Shown: positions 39,741 through 47,886 of the stretch, piece after piece
Position numbering within the stretch: the first letter of the stretch is position 1
How the letters are laid out: the number at the start of each line of letters is the position of its first letter
NCBI RefSeq assembly: GCF_008329905.1
Contig: NZ_CP032155.1
Location: forward strand, 4,836,001 to 4,900,000
DNA from: Mycobacterium sp. ELW1
Lineage (GTDB): Bacteria > Actinomycetota > Actinomycetes > Mycobacteriales > Mycobacteriaceae
Reading direction: 5' to 3'
DNA: 64,000 nucleotides
The notes under the pieces: generated by a model
The model's database searches: none
What the model was told of the DNA's origin: nothing
Seen by the model: only the letters and a program-made list of their open reading frames with translations
Translations under genes and position numbers: made by a program

Positions 39741-41204
39741 GTGACCACACAGACCGATGCCGCCGTCCTGGTGCTTGCAGCCGGGGCCGGAACCCGCATG
39801 CGCTCCGATACGCCCAAGGTGTTGCACACCCTCGGCGGCCGCAGCATGCTCTCGCACGCCCTGCACGCAGTCGCCAAGGTCGCTCCCCAGCACCTGGTCG
39901 CCGTGCTCGGCAAGGACCGCGAGCGGATCGGCCCGGTGGTGGCCGGGCTCGCGCAGGAGCTGGGCCGCACCATCGAGGTGGCCGTGCAGGAGCAACAACT
40001 CGGCACCGGTCACGCGGTGTTGTGCGGACTGTCCGGGCTGCCCGACGATTTCGCCGGCACCGTCGTCGTGACCTCCGGCGACGTGCCGTTGCTGGACGCC
40101 GAAACCCTGGCCGACCTGATCGCCAACCACTGCGATCAGCGTGCGGCGGCGACCGTCGTGACCACGACCCTGCCGAACTCGACCGGTTACGGCCGCATCC
40201 TGCGCACCCAGGACGGCGAGGTCATCGCGATCGTCGAGGAAACCGACGCCACCCCGCAGCAGCGAGCCATCCGCGAGGTCAATGCCGGTGTGTACGCGTT
40301 CGACATTGCCGAACTGCGCTCCGCGCTGAGCCGGCTGTCGTCCGACAACGCCCAGCACGAGCTCTATCTGACCGACGTCATCTCGATCCTGCGCGCCGAC
40401 CACCGGGTGGTGCACGCCAAGCATGTCGACGACGCCGCCCTGGTCGCCGGAGTCAACGATCGGGTGCAGCTCGCCGACCTGGCCCGGGAGCTCAACCGGC
40501 GGGTAGTGGCCGCCCACCAGCGCGCCGGCGTCACCGTCATCGACCCCCTCAGCACCTGGATCGACGTCGACGTCACCGTCGGCCGCGACACCGTCATCCG
40601 GCCGGGGACCCAGCTGCTGGGCGCCACCCGGATCGGCGCGCGCTGCGAAATCGGTCCGGACACCACATTGACCGACGTCACCGTCGGCGATGAGGCCTCG
40701 GTGATCCGCACGCACGGCAGCGAATCGGCGATCGGCGACGGGGCGACGGTCGGACCGTTCACGTTCCTGCGGCCGGGCACCGAGCTGGGCGCCCGCGGCA
40801 AGCTTGGCACCTTCGTCGAGACCAAGAACGCGGTCATCGGCGCGGGCACCAAGGTTCCGCACCTGACCTACGTGGGCGACGCCGACATCGGCGAGCACAG
40901 CAATATCGGGGCGTCCAGCGTGTTCGTGAACTATGACGGCGAGAACAAGAGCCGCACCACCATCGGTTCGCATGTGCGCACCGGGTCGGACACCATGTTC
41001 GTCGCGCCCGTCACCGTCGGCGACGGCGCCTATACCGGGGCAGGCACGGTGCTGCGCGAGGACGTGCCGCCGGGCGCGCTGGCGGTGTCGGCTGGGCCAC
41101 AGCGCACTATCGAGGACTGGGTGCTGCACAAGCGACCCGGTAGCGCATCGGCGCAGGCCGCAGCCAAGGCGAAGCACGCGCAATCAGGTGACGCCAAGGA
41201 TTGA
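39741..41204 (+). CDS. glmU: Bifunctional GlmU (GlcNAc-1-P uridyltransferase / GlcN-1-P acetyltransferase)
   Basis: 487 aa from GTG 39741, preceded by GGAGGT at 39731-39736; TTG 39726 and ATG 39729 are in frame but poorly placed. It makes UDP-GlcNAc for peptidoglycan and the cell-wall linker. N-terminal uridyltransferase with [18 protein letters not shown] and [11 protein letters not shown]-terminal left-handed beta-helix acetyltransferase with [15 protein letters not shown] repeats and [17 protein letters not shown]. It lies just after tRNA-Gln. Confidence 0.96.
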   Translation: MTTQTDAAVLVLAAGAGTRMRSDTPKVLHTLGGRSMLSHALHAVAKVAPQHLVAVLGKDRERIGPVVAGLAQELGRTIEVAVQEQQLGTGHAVLCGLSGLPDDFAGTVVVTSGDVPLLDAETLADLIANHCDQRAAATVVTTTLPNSTGYGRILRTQDGEVIAIVEETDATPQQRAIREVNAGVYAFDIAELRSALSRLSSDNAQHELYLTDVISILRADHRVVHAKHVDDAALVAGVNDRVQLADLARELNRRVVAAHQRAGVTVIDPLSTWIDVDVTVGRDTVIRPGTQLLGATRIGARCEIGPDTTLTDVTVGDEASVIRTHGSESAIGDGATVGPFTFLRPGTELGARGKLGTFVETKNAVIGAGTKVPHLTYVGDADIGEHSNIGASSVFVNYDGENKSRTTIGSHVRTGSDTMFVAPVTVGDGAYTGAGTVLREDVPPGALAVSAGPQRTIEDWVLHKRPGSASAQAAAKAKHAQSGDAKD

Positions 41205-41298
41205 TCGTTGTCGCCAGATGTTGCCTTTTTGGTAACCCGGGGTCGTAGCACCGTACGATTGGCCCGTATCGATCCCCGACCGGCAAGGGCAGCACACA

Positions 41299-42279
41299 GT
41301 GGGCACGGACTGGACCGACAACCGCAAAAATCTGATGCTCTTCTCGGGCCGCGCGCACCCGGAGCTGGCGGAGCAGGTCGCCAAAGAGCTCGACGTCCAG
41401 GTCACCGCGCAGACCGCACGAGATTTCGCCAACGGTGAGATCTTCGTCCGCTTCGACGAATCGGTCCGTGGCTGCGACGCTTTCGTCCTGCAGTCCCATC
41501 CCGCGCCGCTGAACAAGTGGCTGATGGAACAGCTGATCATGATCGACGCGCTCAAGCGCGGCAGCGCCAAGCGAATCACCGCGATCCTGCCGTTCTATCC
41601 GTACGCCCGCCAGGACAAGAAGCACCGCGGCCGCGAACCCATCTCCGCCCGTCTGGTCGCCGACCTCTACAAGACGGCAGGCGCCGACCGCATCGTCACC
41701 GTTGACCTGCACACCGATCAGATCCAGGGCTTCTTCGACGGACCGGTCGACCACATGCGGGCCCAGCCGCTACTGACCGGGTACATCCGGGACAACTACA
41801 ACTGCGAGAACGTCGTCGTGGTCTCGCCGGACTCCGGCCGCGTGCGCGTGGCCGAGAAGTGGGCCGACGCCCTCGGCGGCACACCGCTGGCGTTCATCCA
41901 CAAGACCCGCGACCCGAAGGTGCCCAACCAGGTGAAGTCCAACCGGGTCGTCGGTGACGTCGCCGGCAAGACCTGCGTGCTCACCGACGACATGATCGAC
42001 ACCGGCGGCACCATCGCCGGCGCGGTCAAGCTGCTGCACGACGACGGCGCCAAGGACGTCATCATCGCCGCCACCCACGGCGTGCTGTCCGACCCCGCGC
42101 GCGAGCGACTGGCCGACAGCGGTGCCCGCGAGGTGATCGTCACCAACACCCTGCCGATCGACGAGTCCAAGCGGTTCCCGCAACTGACCGTGCTGTCCAT
42201 CGCACCACTGCTGGCCAGCACCATCCGCGCGGTCTTCGAAAATGGTTCGGTGACAGGTCTTTTCGACGGGGACGCATAA
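41299..42279 (+). CDS. prs: Ribose-phosphate pyrophosphokinase
   Basis: 326 aa from GTG 41299. Makes PRPP from ribose-5-phosphate and ATP for nucleotides, His, Trp and decaprenyl-phosphoryl-arabinose. Motifs: LMLFSGRAHPELAEQVAKEL, FPYARQDKK-type FYPYARQDKKHRGREPISAR, the PRPP signature VDLHTDQIQGFFDGPVDHM, and the PRPP loop VLTDDMIDTGGTIAGAVKLL. Its stop abuts the next gene's TTG start with no gap. Confidence 0.96.
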   Translation: MGTDWTDNRKNLMLFSGRAHPELAEQVAKELDVQVTAQTARDFANGEIFVRFDESVRGCDAFVLQSHPAPLNKWLMEQLIMIDALKRGSAKRITAILPFYPYARQDKKHRGREPISARLVADLYKTAGADRIVTVDLHTDQIQGFFDGPVDHMRAQPLLTGYIRDNYNCENVVVVSPDSGRVRVAEKWADALGGTPLAFIHKTRDPKVPNQVKSNRVVGDVAGKTCVLTDDMIDTGGTIAGAVKLLHDDGAKDVIIAATHGVLSDPARERLADSGAREVIVTNTLPIDESKRFPQLTVLSIAPLLASTIRAVFENGSVTGLFDGDA

Positions 42280-42621
42280 TTGCCCAGCACCATCTACCAC
42301 AATCCACGCTGCAGCACCTCCCGCAAAACCCTGGACCTACTGCGCGACAACGGAATTGCGCCGGAGATCGTCGAGTACCTGAAGACACCCCCGTCGCGAG
42401 CCGAGATCGCGAAGCTGATCGCCGACGCCGGCATCGATGTCCGCGCCGCGGTCCGCAAGCGTGAATCCCTGTACAGCGAGCTGAATCTCGCCGATGCCAG
42501 CGATGACGAGCTGTTGGATGCCATGGCGGCCAACCCGATCCTGATCGAGCGCCCGTTCGTCGTGACCGACAAGGGCACCCGGTTGGCCCGGCCGATCGAA
42601 TCGGTGCACGAAATTCTGTGA
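42280..42621 (+). CDS. ArsC-family (glutaredoxin-type) arsenate reductase-like protein
   Basis: 113 aa from a TTG directly after the prs stop. Thioredoxin-fold ArsC/Spx group: YHNPRCSTSRKTLDLLRDNG carries the reactive Cys, and the following EIVEYLKTPPSRAEI, ESLYSELNL and NPILIERPFVVTDKGTRLAR segments hold the conserved Arg residues. It could reduce arsenate with glutaredoxin or mycothiol systems, or be a YffB-like relative. No arsR or efflux gene is near, so an arsenic role is not supported by context. I do not recall this gene at the corresponding M. tuberculosis position. Confidence 0.85.
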   Translation: MPSTIYHNPRCSTSRKTLDLLRDNGIAPEIVEYLKTPPSRAEIAKLIADAGIDVRAAVRKRESLYSELNLADASDDELLDAMAANPILIERPFVVTDKGTRLARPIESVHEIL

Positions 42622-43271
42622 GGGCGGGTAGCGCAGTCCTGTGCATCGCGCTGGCCACGACCGTGGCGGCGTGTGGGTCGACGCCGCCGGACTATTCCTC
42701 GATCTGGAGCACACCGGCCACCACCACCTCGGCGGCCCCCACCACCTCGGGCAAGCCGCAGCCGATCGCCGAGTACCTCTACGGCGTCGGCGTGATCGGC
42801 GAGCAGATCCCGCTGGACAAGCTCACCGACATCACCGTCACGCTGCCGCGGCCGCCGGGCTGGACCAAGTACGAGAATTCGAACTTCTCGCCCGGCACCG
42901 AAGTCATCGCGAAGAACAACACGTATCCGACGGCGATGGTGATCGTGTTCAGGCTGACCGGCAACTTCGACGTGGGCGAGGCGCTCAAGCACGCCAGCGC
43001 CGATGCCGAGATGAGTCAGAACTTCACCAAACTCAACGCCTCCGCGGCTGACTTCAAAGGATTCCCGTCCTCGATGATCGAGGGCAGCTACGACCTCAAC
43101 GGCAAGCGACTGCACTCCTACAACCGCGTGGTGATCCCGGTGACTCCGGCGCCCGCGTTCCAGCGCTACCTGGTGCAGCTGACGGTGACCACGCTGGCCG
43201 ATCAGGCCGCCGCGGCGTCCAACGATGTCGAGGCGATCATCTCCGGGTTCAACGTCGCCCTGAAAAAATAG
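42618..43271 (+). CDS. lpqT: LpqT-like lipoprotein (LpqN/LpqT family)
   Basis: 217 aa, GTG start overlapping the previous stop by 4 nt. Lipoprotein signal with lipobox VAACG (Cys about 19). A Thr/Ser/Pro-rich linker follows, then the LpqN-type domain (IPLDKLTDITVTLPRPPGWT, PTAMVIVFRLTGNFDVGEAL, GSYDLNGKRLHSYNRVVIPV). Rv1016c-type position after prs. Anchored outside the membrane; function unresolved. An IS element begins 15 nt after the stop and its direct repeat includes the stop codon TAG. Confidence 0.9.
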   Translation: MRAGSAVLCIALATTVAACGSTPPDYSSIWSTPATTTSAAPTTSGKPQPIAEYLYGVGVIGEQIPLDKLTDITVTLPRPPGWTKYENSNFSPGTEVIAKNNTYPTAMVIVFRLTGNFDVGEALKHASADAEMSQNFTKLNASAADFKGFPSSMIEGSYDLNGKRLHSYNRVVIPVTPAPAFQRYLVQLTVTTLADQAAAASNDVEAIISGFNVALKK

Positions 43272-44268
43272 CCCTGCAGAAGTAGCTGTACTGACCTGAG
43301 AGGTTAGGTACGCGGGTGGCGGGTGGTTGGCCGCCGAGTGCGGTGTGGCCGCGATGGTGATTGTAGGTATGCAGCCAGCGAGGGAACTCCGCGCACCGTT
43401 CGGCGTCGCTGGTGTAGAGCCGCGCATATGCCCATTCATCGGCAAGGGTTCGGTGGAATCGCTCCACCTTGCCGTTCGTCTGGGGTCGATAGGGTTTGGT
43501 TCGACGATGTTCGATCTGCCCGAGTGCATCTCGGAATGAGTGGGATCGGTAACAGGAGCCGTTGTCTGTCAACACTTTCCGTACGGTGAAGCCGCATGCG
43601 TTGAACCATTCGTTAGCCCTTTGCCAGAAGTCAGCAGCTGTGTCTTTGCGTTCGTCGATTAGCAGTTCGGAGTAGGCCAGCCGGGAGTGAGCGTCGATGG
43701 CGGTGTGCAAGAAGTGATAACCACGCCGCCCGGAACGGTCGCTGCCAGTTCCTATGCTTCTGTCCTTGCGGGAGTGATGATTTCCTGCGCTGCGGCCCAA
43801 CATGCGCCATCCGCCGCCAGCCGGGATCTTGCCTACCTTCTTGACATCGACATGCACCAGGTCGCCGGGGCTGGCTGACTCCATCCGCCGGATAACTCGC
43901 CCGGTGGGCCGGTCCAGCCACCGCAGCTTGGCTAGGCCGTAGCGCCTCAACACGTTGTGGACAGTCGAGACATTCAGTCCCAGCAGATAAGCAATGCGAG
44001 CCGGTCCCCAACGTCGAAGTACTCGGACTTTAATGATGCGCCGCTCGGTGCGTGTGGGGGTTTGATTAGGGCTGTGATGTGGGCGTGAGCTGCGGTCGGC
44101 CATGCCGGCTTCGCCTAGTTCGCGGTAGCGGCGGGCCCAGCGCGCAGCGGTAGTGACCGCAACCTGGAACCGCTCGGCCGCCCGTCGCAGCGTCCAGCCA
44201 TCCTCGACAACGCAACGTGCCAGCCGCAGACGACCGGTTTCGGACAAGGGGGCATTACGGTGGACCAT
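43249..44268 (-). CDS. IS481-family transposase (3' end read out into host DNA)
   Basis: 339 aa. N-terminal helix-turn-helix (SETGRLRLARCVVEDGWTLR, RRAAERFQVAVTTAARWARR) and a DDE integrase core: GDLVHVDVKKVGKIP, FLHTAIDAHSRLAYSELLID, VLTDNGSCYRS, and RTKPYRPQTNGKVERFHRTL with the catalytic Glu. The native end is ...NLSGQY at the terminal inverted repeat; the last 11 codons (SYFCRAIFSGRR region) and the stop lie outside the element, antisense to the lpqT end. It looks intact and possibly mobile. Confidence 0.93.
   Translation of the reverse strand: MVHRNAPLSETGRLRLARCVVEDGWTLRRAAERFQVAVTTAARWARRYRELGEAGMADRSSRPHHSPNQTPTRTERRIIKVRVLRRWGPARIAYLLGLNVSTVHNVLRRYGLAKLRWLDRPTGRVIRRMESASPGDLVHVDVKKVGKIPAGGGWRMLGRSAGNHHSRKDRSIGTGSDRSGRRGYHFLHTAIDAHSRLAYSELLIDERKDTAADFWQRANEWFNACGFTVRKVLTDNGSCYRSHSFRDALGQIEHRRTKPYRPQTNGKVERFHRTLADEWAYARLYTSDAERCAEFPRWLHTYNHHRGHTALGGQPPATRVPNLSGQYSYFCRAIFSGRR
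43269..43286. repeat. Left flanking direct repeat of the IS (18 bp)
   Basis: TAGCCCTGCAGAAGTAGC, identical to 44379-44396. Its first three bases are the lpqT stop codon and its last six (AGTAGC) abut the IS end. Confidence 0.9.
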
Positions 44269-44376
44269 GAAGACCTCCGGAGTGAGTTGGTGCGTTCCTT
44301 AAGCAGCTCGCACTTCACTCGGAGGTCTTCGTCATGTCACTACGCCACGCCGTACTTAACGTCCGTGGTCAGTACA
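43287..44376 (-). mobile_element. IS481-family insertion sequence, 1090 bp
   Basis: Ends are TGTACTGACC and its perfect complement GGTCAGTACA; the inverted repeat continues imperfectly for about 40 bp (TTAGGTACG against TTAAGTACG inside). It carries one transposase gene. Both ends abut the 6-bp direct repeat AGTAGC, a plausible target duplication. The element lies between lpqT and the SDR gene and interrupts no coding sequence. Confidence 0.92.
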
Positions 44377-44378
44377 AG

Positions 44379-44396
44379 TAGCCCTGCAGAAGTAGC
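44379..44396. repeat. Right flanking direct repeat of the IS (18 bp)
   Basis: Second copy of TAGCCCTGCAGAAGTAGC, separated from the IS end by AG. The 6 bases right after the IS (AGTAGC, 44377-44382) equal the 6 before its left end. Thus either the duplication is 6 bp within a pre-existing 14-bp tandem repeat, or it is 18-20 bp with one mismatch. Confidence 0.85.
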
Positions 44397-44421
44397 GTCG
44401 CCCGGCCGCGCGAGGTCCCCC

Positions 44422-44427
44422 TAGAGT
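44422..44427 (+). promoter_or_regulatory. Candidate -10 for the SDR gene
   Basis: TAGAGT fits TANNNT and is 8 nt before the ATG at 44436; no ribosome site intervenes, so the transcript may be leaderless. Confidence 0.35.
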
Positions 44428-44435
44428 GATCTCCC

Positions 44436-45302
44436 ATGAGCTGGACCGCCGCAGATCTGCCGTCGTTCGCCGGACGCACCGTCATCGTCACCGGAGCCAA
44501 CAGCGGGTTGGGACTGATCACCGCACGCGAGCTGGCCCGCGTCGGCGCGCACACCATTCTGGCGTGCCGCAACGCAACCAAGGGCGCGGAAGCCGCCGCC
44601 ACCATGACCGGCGATGTCGAGGTGCGCAGCCTCGACCTGCAGGACCTGAGCTCGATCAGCGACTTCGCCGCCGGCGTGCGCAGCGTCGACGTCCTGATCA
44701 ACAACGCCGGGATCATGGCGGTCCCCTATGCCGTCACCAAGGACGGATTCGAGAGCCAGATCGGCACCAACCACCTGGGCCACTTCGCGCTGACCAACCT
44801 GCTGCTGCCCAAGGTGACCGACCGGGTGGTCACGGTCTCGTCGTTCATGCACCTGCTGGGAAAGATCAGCCTCAAGGACCTGAACTGGAAGGCCCGGCCG
44901 TACTCCGCGTGGCTGGCCTACGGCCAGTCCAAGCTGGCCAACCTGCTGTTCACCAGTGAGCTGCAGAAGCGCCTGGACGCCGCCGGATCACCGCTGAAGT
45001 CGCACGCCGCCCACCCCGGTTACTCGGCGACCAACCTGCAGGGCCACACCGGCAACCGGATGGGCACCCGGATCTGGGACGCCGGCAACGCCGTGTTCGC
45101 CACGAGCGCCGACTTCGGCGCCCGCCAGACCCTGTACGCGGCTGCCGAGGACCTGCCCGGCAACAGCTTCATCGGCCCCAAGTTCGCCATGCGCGGGCCG
45201 ACCGGCCCGTCACCGCGCAGCCCGCTGGCCCGCAACCAGGCCACCGCCACCGCGCTGTGGCGGCTGTCCGAGCAGCTCACCGGCATCGAATTTCCGCTCT
45301 GA
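44436..45302 (+). CDS. Short-chain dehydrogenase/reductase
   Basis: 288 aa. Classical SDR of the retinol-dehydrogenase-like group: NAD(P) site TGANSGLG (residues 19-26), NNAGIM, active Ser in VVTVSSFMH, and catalytic YGQSKLAN. HPGYSATNLQGHTGNR follows the active site. Substrate not predictable. It lies between lpqT (with the IS) and rplY; before the IS arrived it directly followed lpqT. Confidence 0.9.
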   Translation: MSWTAADLPSFAGRTVIVTGANSGLGLITARELARVGAHTILACRNATKGAEAAATMTGDVEVRSLDLQDLSSISDFAAGVRSVDVLINNAGIMAVPYAVTKDGFESQIGTNHLGHFALTNLLLPKVTDRVVTVSSFMHLLGKISLKDLNWKARPYSAWLAYGQSKLANLLFTSELQKRLDAAGSPLKSHAAHPGYSATNLQGHTGNRMGTRIWDAGNAVFATSADFGARQTLYAAAEDLPGNSFIGPKFAMRGPTGPSPRSPLARNQATATALWRLSEQLTGIEFPL

Positions 45303-45436
45303 AGCCCTGATCGGCTACCCTGGGGTCCGCGTCACGGCGAGGGTGGTCCAGCCACCGTTATCGACGAGGCTTCCTTTCATTGGTGCCTGCCTTCTCCGTG
45401 CGGATGACCCACGACAGGCAACAGGAGCACCCCCTC

Positions 45437-46096
45437 ATGGCGAAGAACGCGCCCAACAACCTCACCGCCGGCGTGCGGGGCAAGACCGGCAAGGGCGCCT
45501 CGCGCCAGGCCCGCCGCGACGGCAAGGTTCCCGTCGTTCTCTACGGCCACGGCACCGAGCCCCAGCACCTCGAGCTCAACGCCCGCGACTTCGCCGCCGT
45601 CCTGCGTAAGGCCGGCACCAACGCCGTGCTGACCCTCGACGTCGACGGCAAGGAACAGCTGGCCCTGACCAAGGCGCTCGACGTGCATCCGATCCGCCGC
45701 ACGATCCAGCACGCCGACCTGATCGTGGTTCGCCGCGGCGAGAAGGTGACCGTCGAGGTCAACGTCGTCCTCGAGGGCGACGCCGCGCCGGGCGCCCTGG
45801 TCACCCAGGACGCCAACACCATCGAGATCGAGGCCGACGCCATGTCGATCCCGCAGCAGCTGACGGTGTCGATCGAGGGCGCCGAGGAAGGCACCCAGAT
45901 CACCGCAGGGCAGGTCGAGCTGCCCGCGGGTGTGACGCTGATCAGCGATCCCGAACTGCTGGTCGTCAACATCGTGACCGCCCCGACCGCCGAGGAGCTC
46001 GAGGCCGAGGGTGGCGGCGAGTCGATCGAGGAGCAGGCCGCCGACGCTGCCGAGGCAGCCGACGCCGCCGAGGGCGAGTCGGCCGAGGCCGAGTAA
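45437..46096 (+). CDS. rplY: 50S ribosomal protein L25 (CTC form)
   Basis: 219 aa from ATG 45437, with CAGGAG 9 nt upstream; 19 upstream codons are open but unrelated to L25. Binds 5S rRNA. N-terminal L25 domain ([30 protein letters not shown]) and the C-terminal TL5/CTC domain ([40 protein letters not shown]), then an acidic Glu/Ala-rich tail. It directly precedes pth, as in other mycobacteria. Confidence 0.95.
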   Translation: MAKNAPNNLTAGVRGKTGKGASRQARRDGKVPVVLYGHGTEPQHLELNARDFAAVLRKAGTNAVLTLDVDGKEQLALTKALDVHPIRRTIQHADLIVVRRGEKVTVEVNVVLEGDAAPGALVTQDANTIEIEADAMSIPQQLTVSIEGAEEGTQITAGQVELPAGVTLISDPELLVVNIVTAPTAEELEAEGGGESIEEQAADAAEAADAAEGESAEAE

Positions 46097-46105
46097 GACT
46101 GCCCG

Positions 46106-46681
46106 GTGGCCGATCCCCTGCTGGTTGTCGGCCTGGGCAACCCGGGCCCGCAGTACGCCAAGACCCGGCACAACCTCGGGTTCATGGTGGCCGACGTGCT
46201 GGCCGGTCGTATCGGCGCGCAGTTCAAGGTGCACAAGCGCTCCGGCGCAGAGGTCGTGACCGGCCGCCTGGCGCATCGTCCCGTGGTGCTGGCCAAGCCG
46301 CGCACCTACATGAACGAGTCGGGGCGCCAGGTCGGTCCGTTGGCGAAGTTCTACTCGGTCATGCCGGCCGACATCATCGTCATCCACGATGAGCTCGATA
46401 TCGACTTCGGCCGGATCCGTCTGAAACTGGGCGGCGGCGAGGGCGGCCACAACGGCTTGCGTTCGGTGGCCAATTCGTTGGGGACCAAGAACTTTCAGCG
46501 AGTCCGCATCGGAGTCGGCCGTCCGCCGGGACGCAAGGATCCGGCGGCGTACGTACTGGAGCCATTCACCGCGGCCGAGCGTACGGAGGTCCCGGCGATC
46601 TGCGAGCAGGCCGCCGACGCGACCGAGTTGCTGATCGAGGCCGGGCTGGAGACGGCCCAGAATCAGGTGCACGCCTGGTGA
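46106..46681 (+). CDS. pth: Peptidyl-tRNA hydrolase
   Basis: 191 aa from GTG 46106. Recycles peptidyl-tRNA released by drop-off. [20 protein letters not shown] has the catalytic His, [13 protein letters not shown] the conserved Asn/Met loop, and [20 protein letters not shown] the catalytic Asp; [20 protein letters not shown] follows. 9 nt after rplY, likely one transcript. Confidence 0.96.
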   Translation: MADPLLVVGLGNPGPQYAKTRHNLGFMVADVLAGRIGAQFKVHKRSGAEVVTGRLAHRPVVLAKPRTYMNESGRQVGPLAKFYSVMPADIIVIHDELDIDFGRIRLKLGGGEGGHNGLRSVANSLGTKNFQRVRIGVGRPPGRKDPAAYVLEPFTAAERTEVPAICEQAADATELLIEAGLETAQNQVHAW

Positions 46682-46763
46682 ACCCGTAAGGGTTCGTCGG
46701 GCGGGCGTCAGGATTCCGTATAGACCGGCGACGCGGATACGGCGCCGGCGTAGACCTGAGTGC

Positions 46764-47432
46764 GTGACCACTTCTGTTTGGGGTTCCTTCGACGCCTACC
46801 CGGCGCGCTACGGCGTCGCCCGCTATCGCCTTGTGGTGTTCCCACCGGGCATCACCGAGTGGGAACGACGCATGGTGCGGGCGTGGCGCACCTGGCCGCT
46901 GTGGGGAGCCACGCTGTGGCTGGTCCTGCAGATCGGCGGCGAGGCCGTCGGCATGTCCGCAACCGCGCTGATCGCCGGGACGATGATCTATATCGCCGCT
47001 GGGGCAATCACATTCGCATTGGCGGGTGAGACGCGGATGCGGGTGCGCACCCTGTGGGCCATCAGGGTCGCGGGCGCGCGGCACGACGAGACCGAGCGAC
47101 GGTATTCACAGCTGTGCGTCATGGCGCGGGCTCTGGATCATGCGGACCTGGATCTGGCGGAAGGTCGGATCTCCCTGCTGGAACACGAGGCCCGCTGGTG
47201 GCAGGTTTATGACGTTCTCGACGCAACGACACCTGCCGCTCGCGAGGAGGATCGGCGCGGTCACCACGCACCAGCCACAGCCCCAGCGCAATCAGCGCAG
47301 CCACCTCGAACCCGGCGATCCCTCGTTCCACCACGCCGAGCGGGATCAGTTTCCACCACGCTCGATCAGACGCCACGCCGACCGCGATCGCCCCGAACAG
47401 CACTGCCAGCCAACCGATTCCGACTGCAGTAA
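46764..47432 (+). CDS. DUF6611-type mycobacterial protein with unusual 3' extension
   Basis: 222 aa from GTG 46764. WGSFDAYPARYGVARYRLVV and FPPGITEWERRMVRAWRTWP are typical of the mycobacterial DUF6611 group, followed by two membrane helices (about residues 47-90) and a cytoplasmic helix pair up to about 157 (EARWWQVYDVLDATTP). The last 60 or so residues are Pro/Arg-rich, unlike the rest, and are antisense to transmembrane coding of the next gene, so the original stop seems to have been lost. Function unknown. Confidence 0.75.
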   Translation: MTTSVWGSFDAYPARYGVARYRLVVFPPGITEWERRMVRAWRTWPLWGATLWLVLQIGGEAVGMSATALIAGTMIYIAAGAITFALAGETRMRVRTLWAIRVAGARHDETERRYSQLCVMARALDHADLDLAEGRISLLEHEARWWQVYDVLDATTPAAREEDRRGHHAPATAPAQSAQPPRTRRSLVPPRRAGSVSTTLDQTPRRPRSPRTALPANRFRLQ

Positions 47433-47877
47433 GCCATCTGGCAGCTCGAACGGTGATGTCCCGGCCACGAGCGATCAGCAACACCGCCAGTGGCAACGCG
47501 ACGAACGCGAGGAGCGTCGCGGCCCGGTGTACGGTGCCCGATGCGCTCGGCCCGGTGACCCAGTTGTGTTTGGGAAACGCAACGACGCCCAGCAAGCCCA
47601 CCACCCACAGGACCATCAACACCGAACCGGCCGAGCGCAGTCGTACCAGTCCGGCACGGATCAGGCCGTGCAGCAGTGCCGTCGATCCGACGGCCAGGAT
47701 CAGCACGGCCGCAACGAAAGTCGCACTGCCCGAGGTGTACACATACTCGGAGATGGTGGCGGCACGCAATTGCCTGCCGCGAGTGTGCTGCCCGCCGAGC
47801 GTGGCGTCGAGAGCGAGCACCGCGACGATCGCGAAACCCGCACCGAACACACCCATCCAGCCGAGCGCCCGCTCCAT
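47119..47877 (-). CDS. DUF998 membrane protein
   Basis: 252 aa, about six membrane helices from residue 8 to 200, with the family's SGSATFVAAVLILAVGSTAL, VLWVVGLLGVVAFPKHNWVT and HRAATLLAFVALPLAVLLIA segments. After residue about 205 comes a polar Arg/Pro tail that overlaps the convergent DUF6611 gene. Total overlap of the two frames is 314 nt. DUF998 proteins have no assigned function. It starts 10 nt after the stop of the upstream 4Fe-4S gene, so the two may be one transcript. Confidence 0.82.
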   Translation of the reverse strand: MERALGWMGVFGAGFAIVAVLALDATLGGQHTRGRQLRAATISEYVYTSGSATFVAAVLILAVGSTALLHGLIRAGLVRLRSAGSVLMVLWVVGLLGVVAFPKHNWVTGPSASGTVHRAATLLAFVALPLAVLLIARGRDITVRAARWLTAVGIGWLAVLFGAIAVGVASDRAWWKLIPLGVVERGIAGFEVAALIALGLWLVRGDRADPPRERQVSLRRERHKPATSGPRVPAGRSDLPPDPGPHDPEPAP

Positions 47878-47886
47878 CGGACCAGC

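Noticed and set aside
43269..44396. 18-bp direct repeats as phage or integron attachment sites
   Set aside because: They bound an IS with matching inverted ends and one transposase; no integrase, no tRNA end involved.
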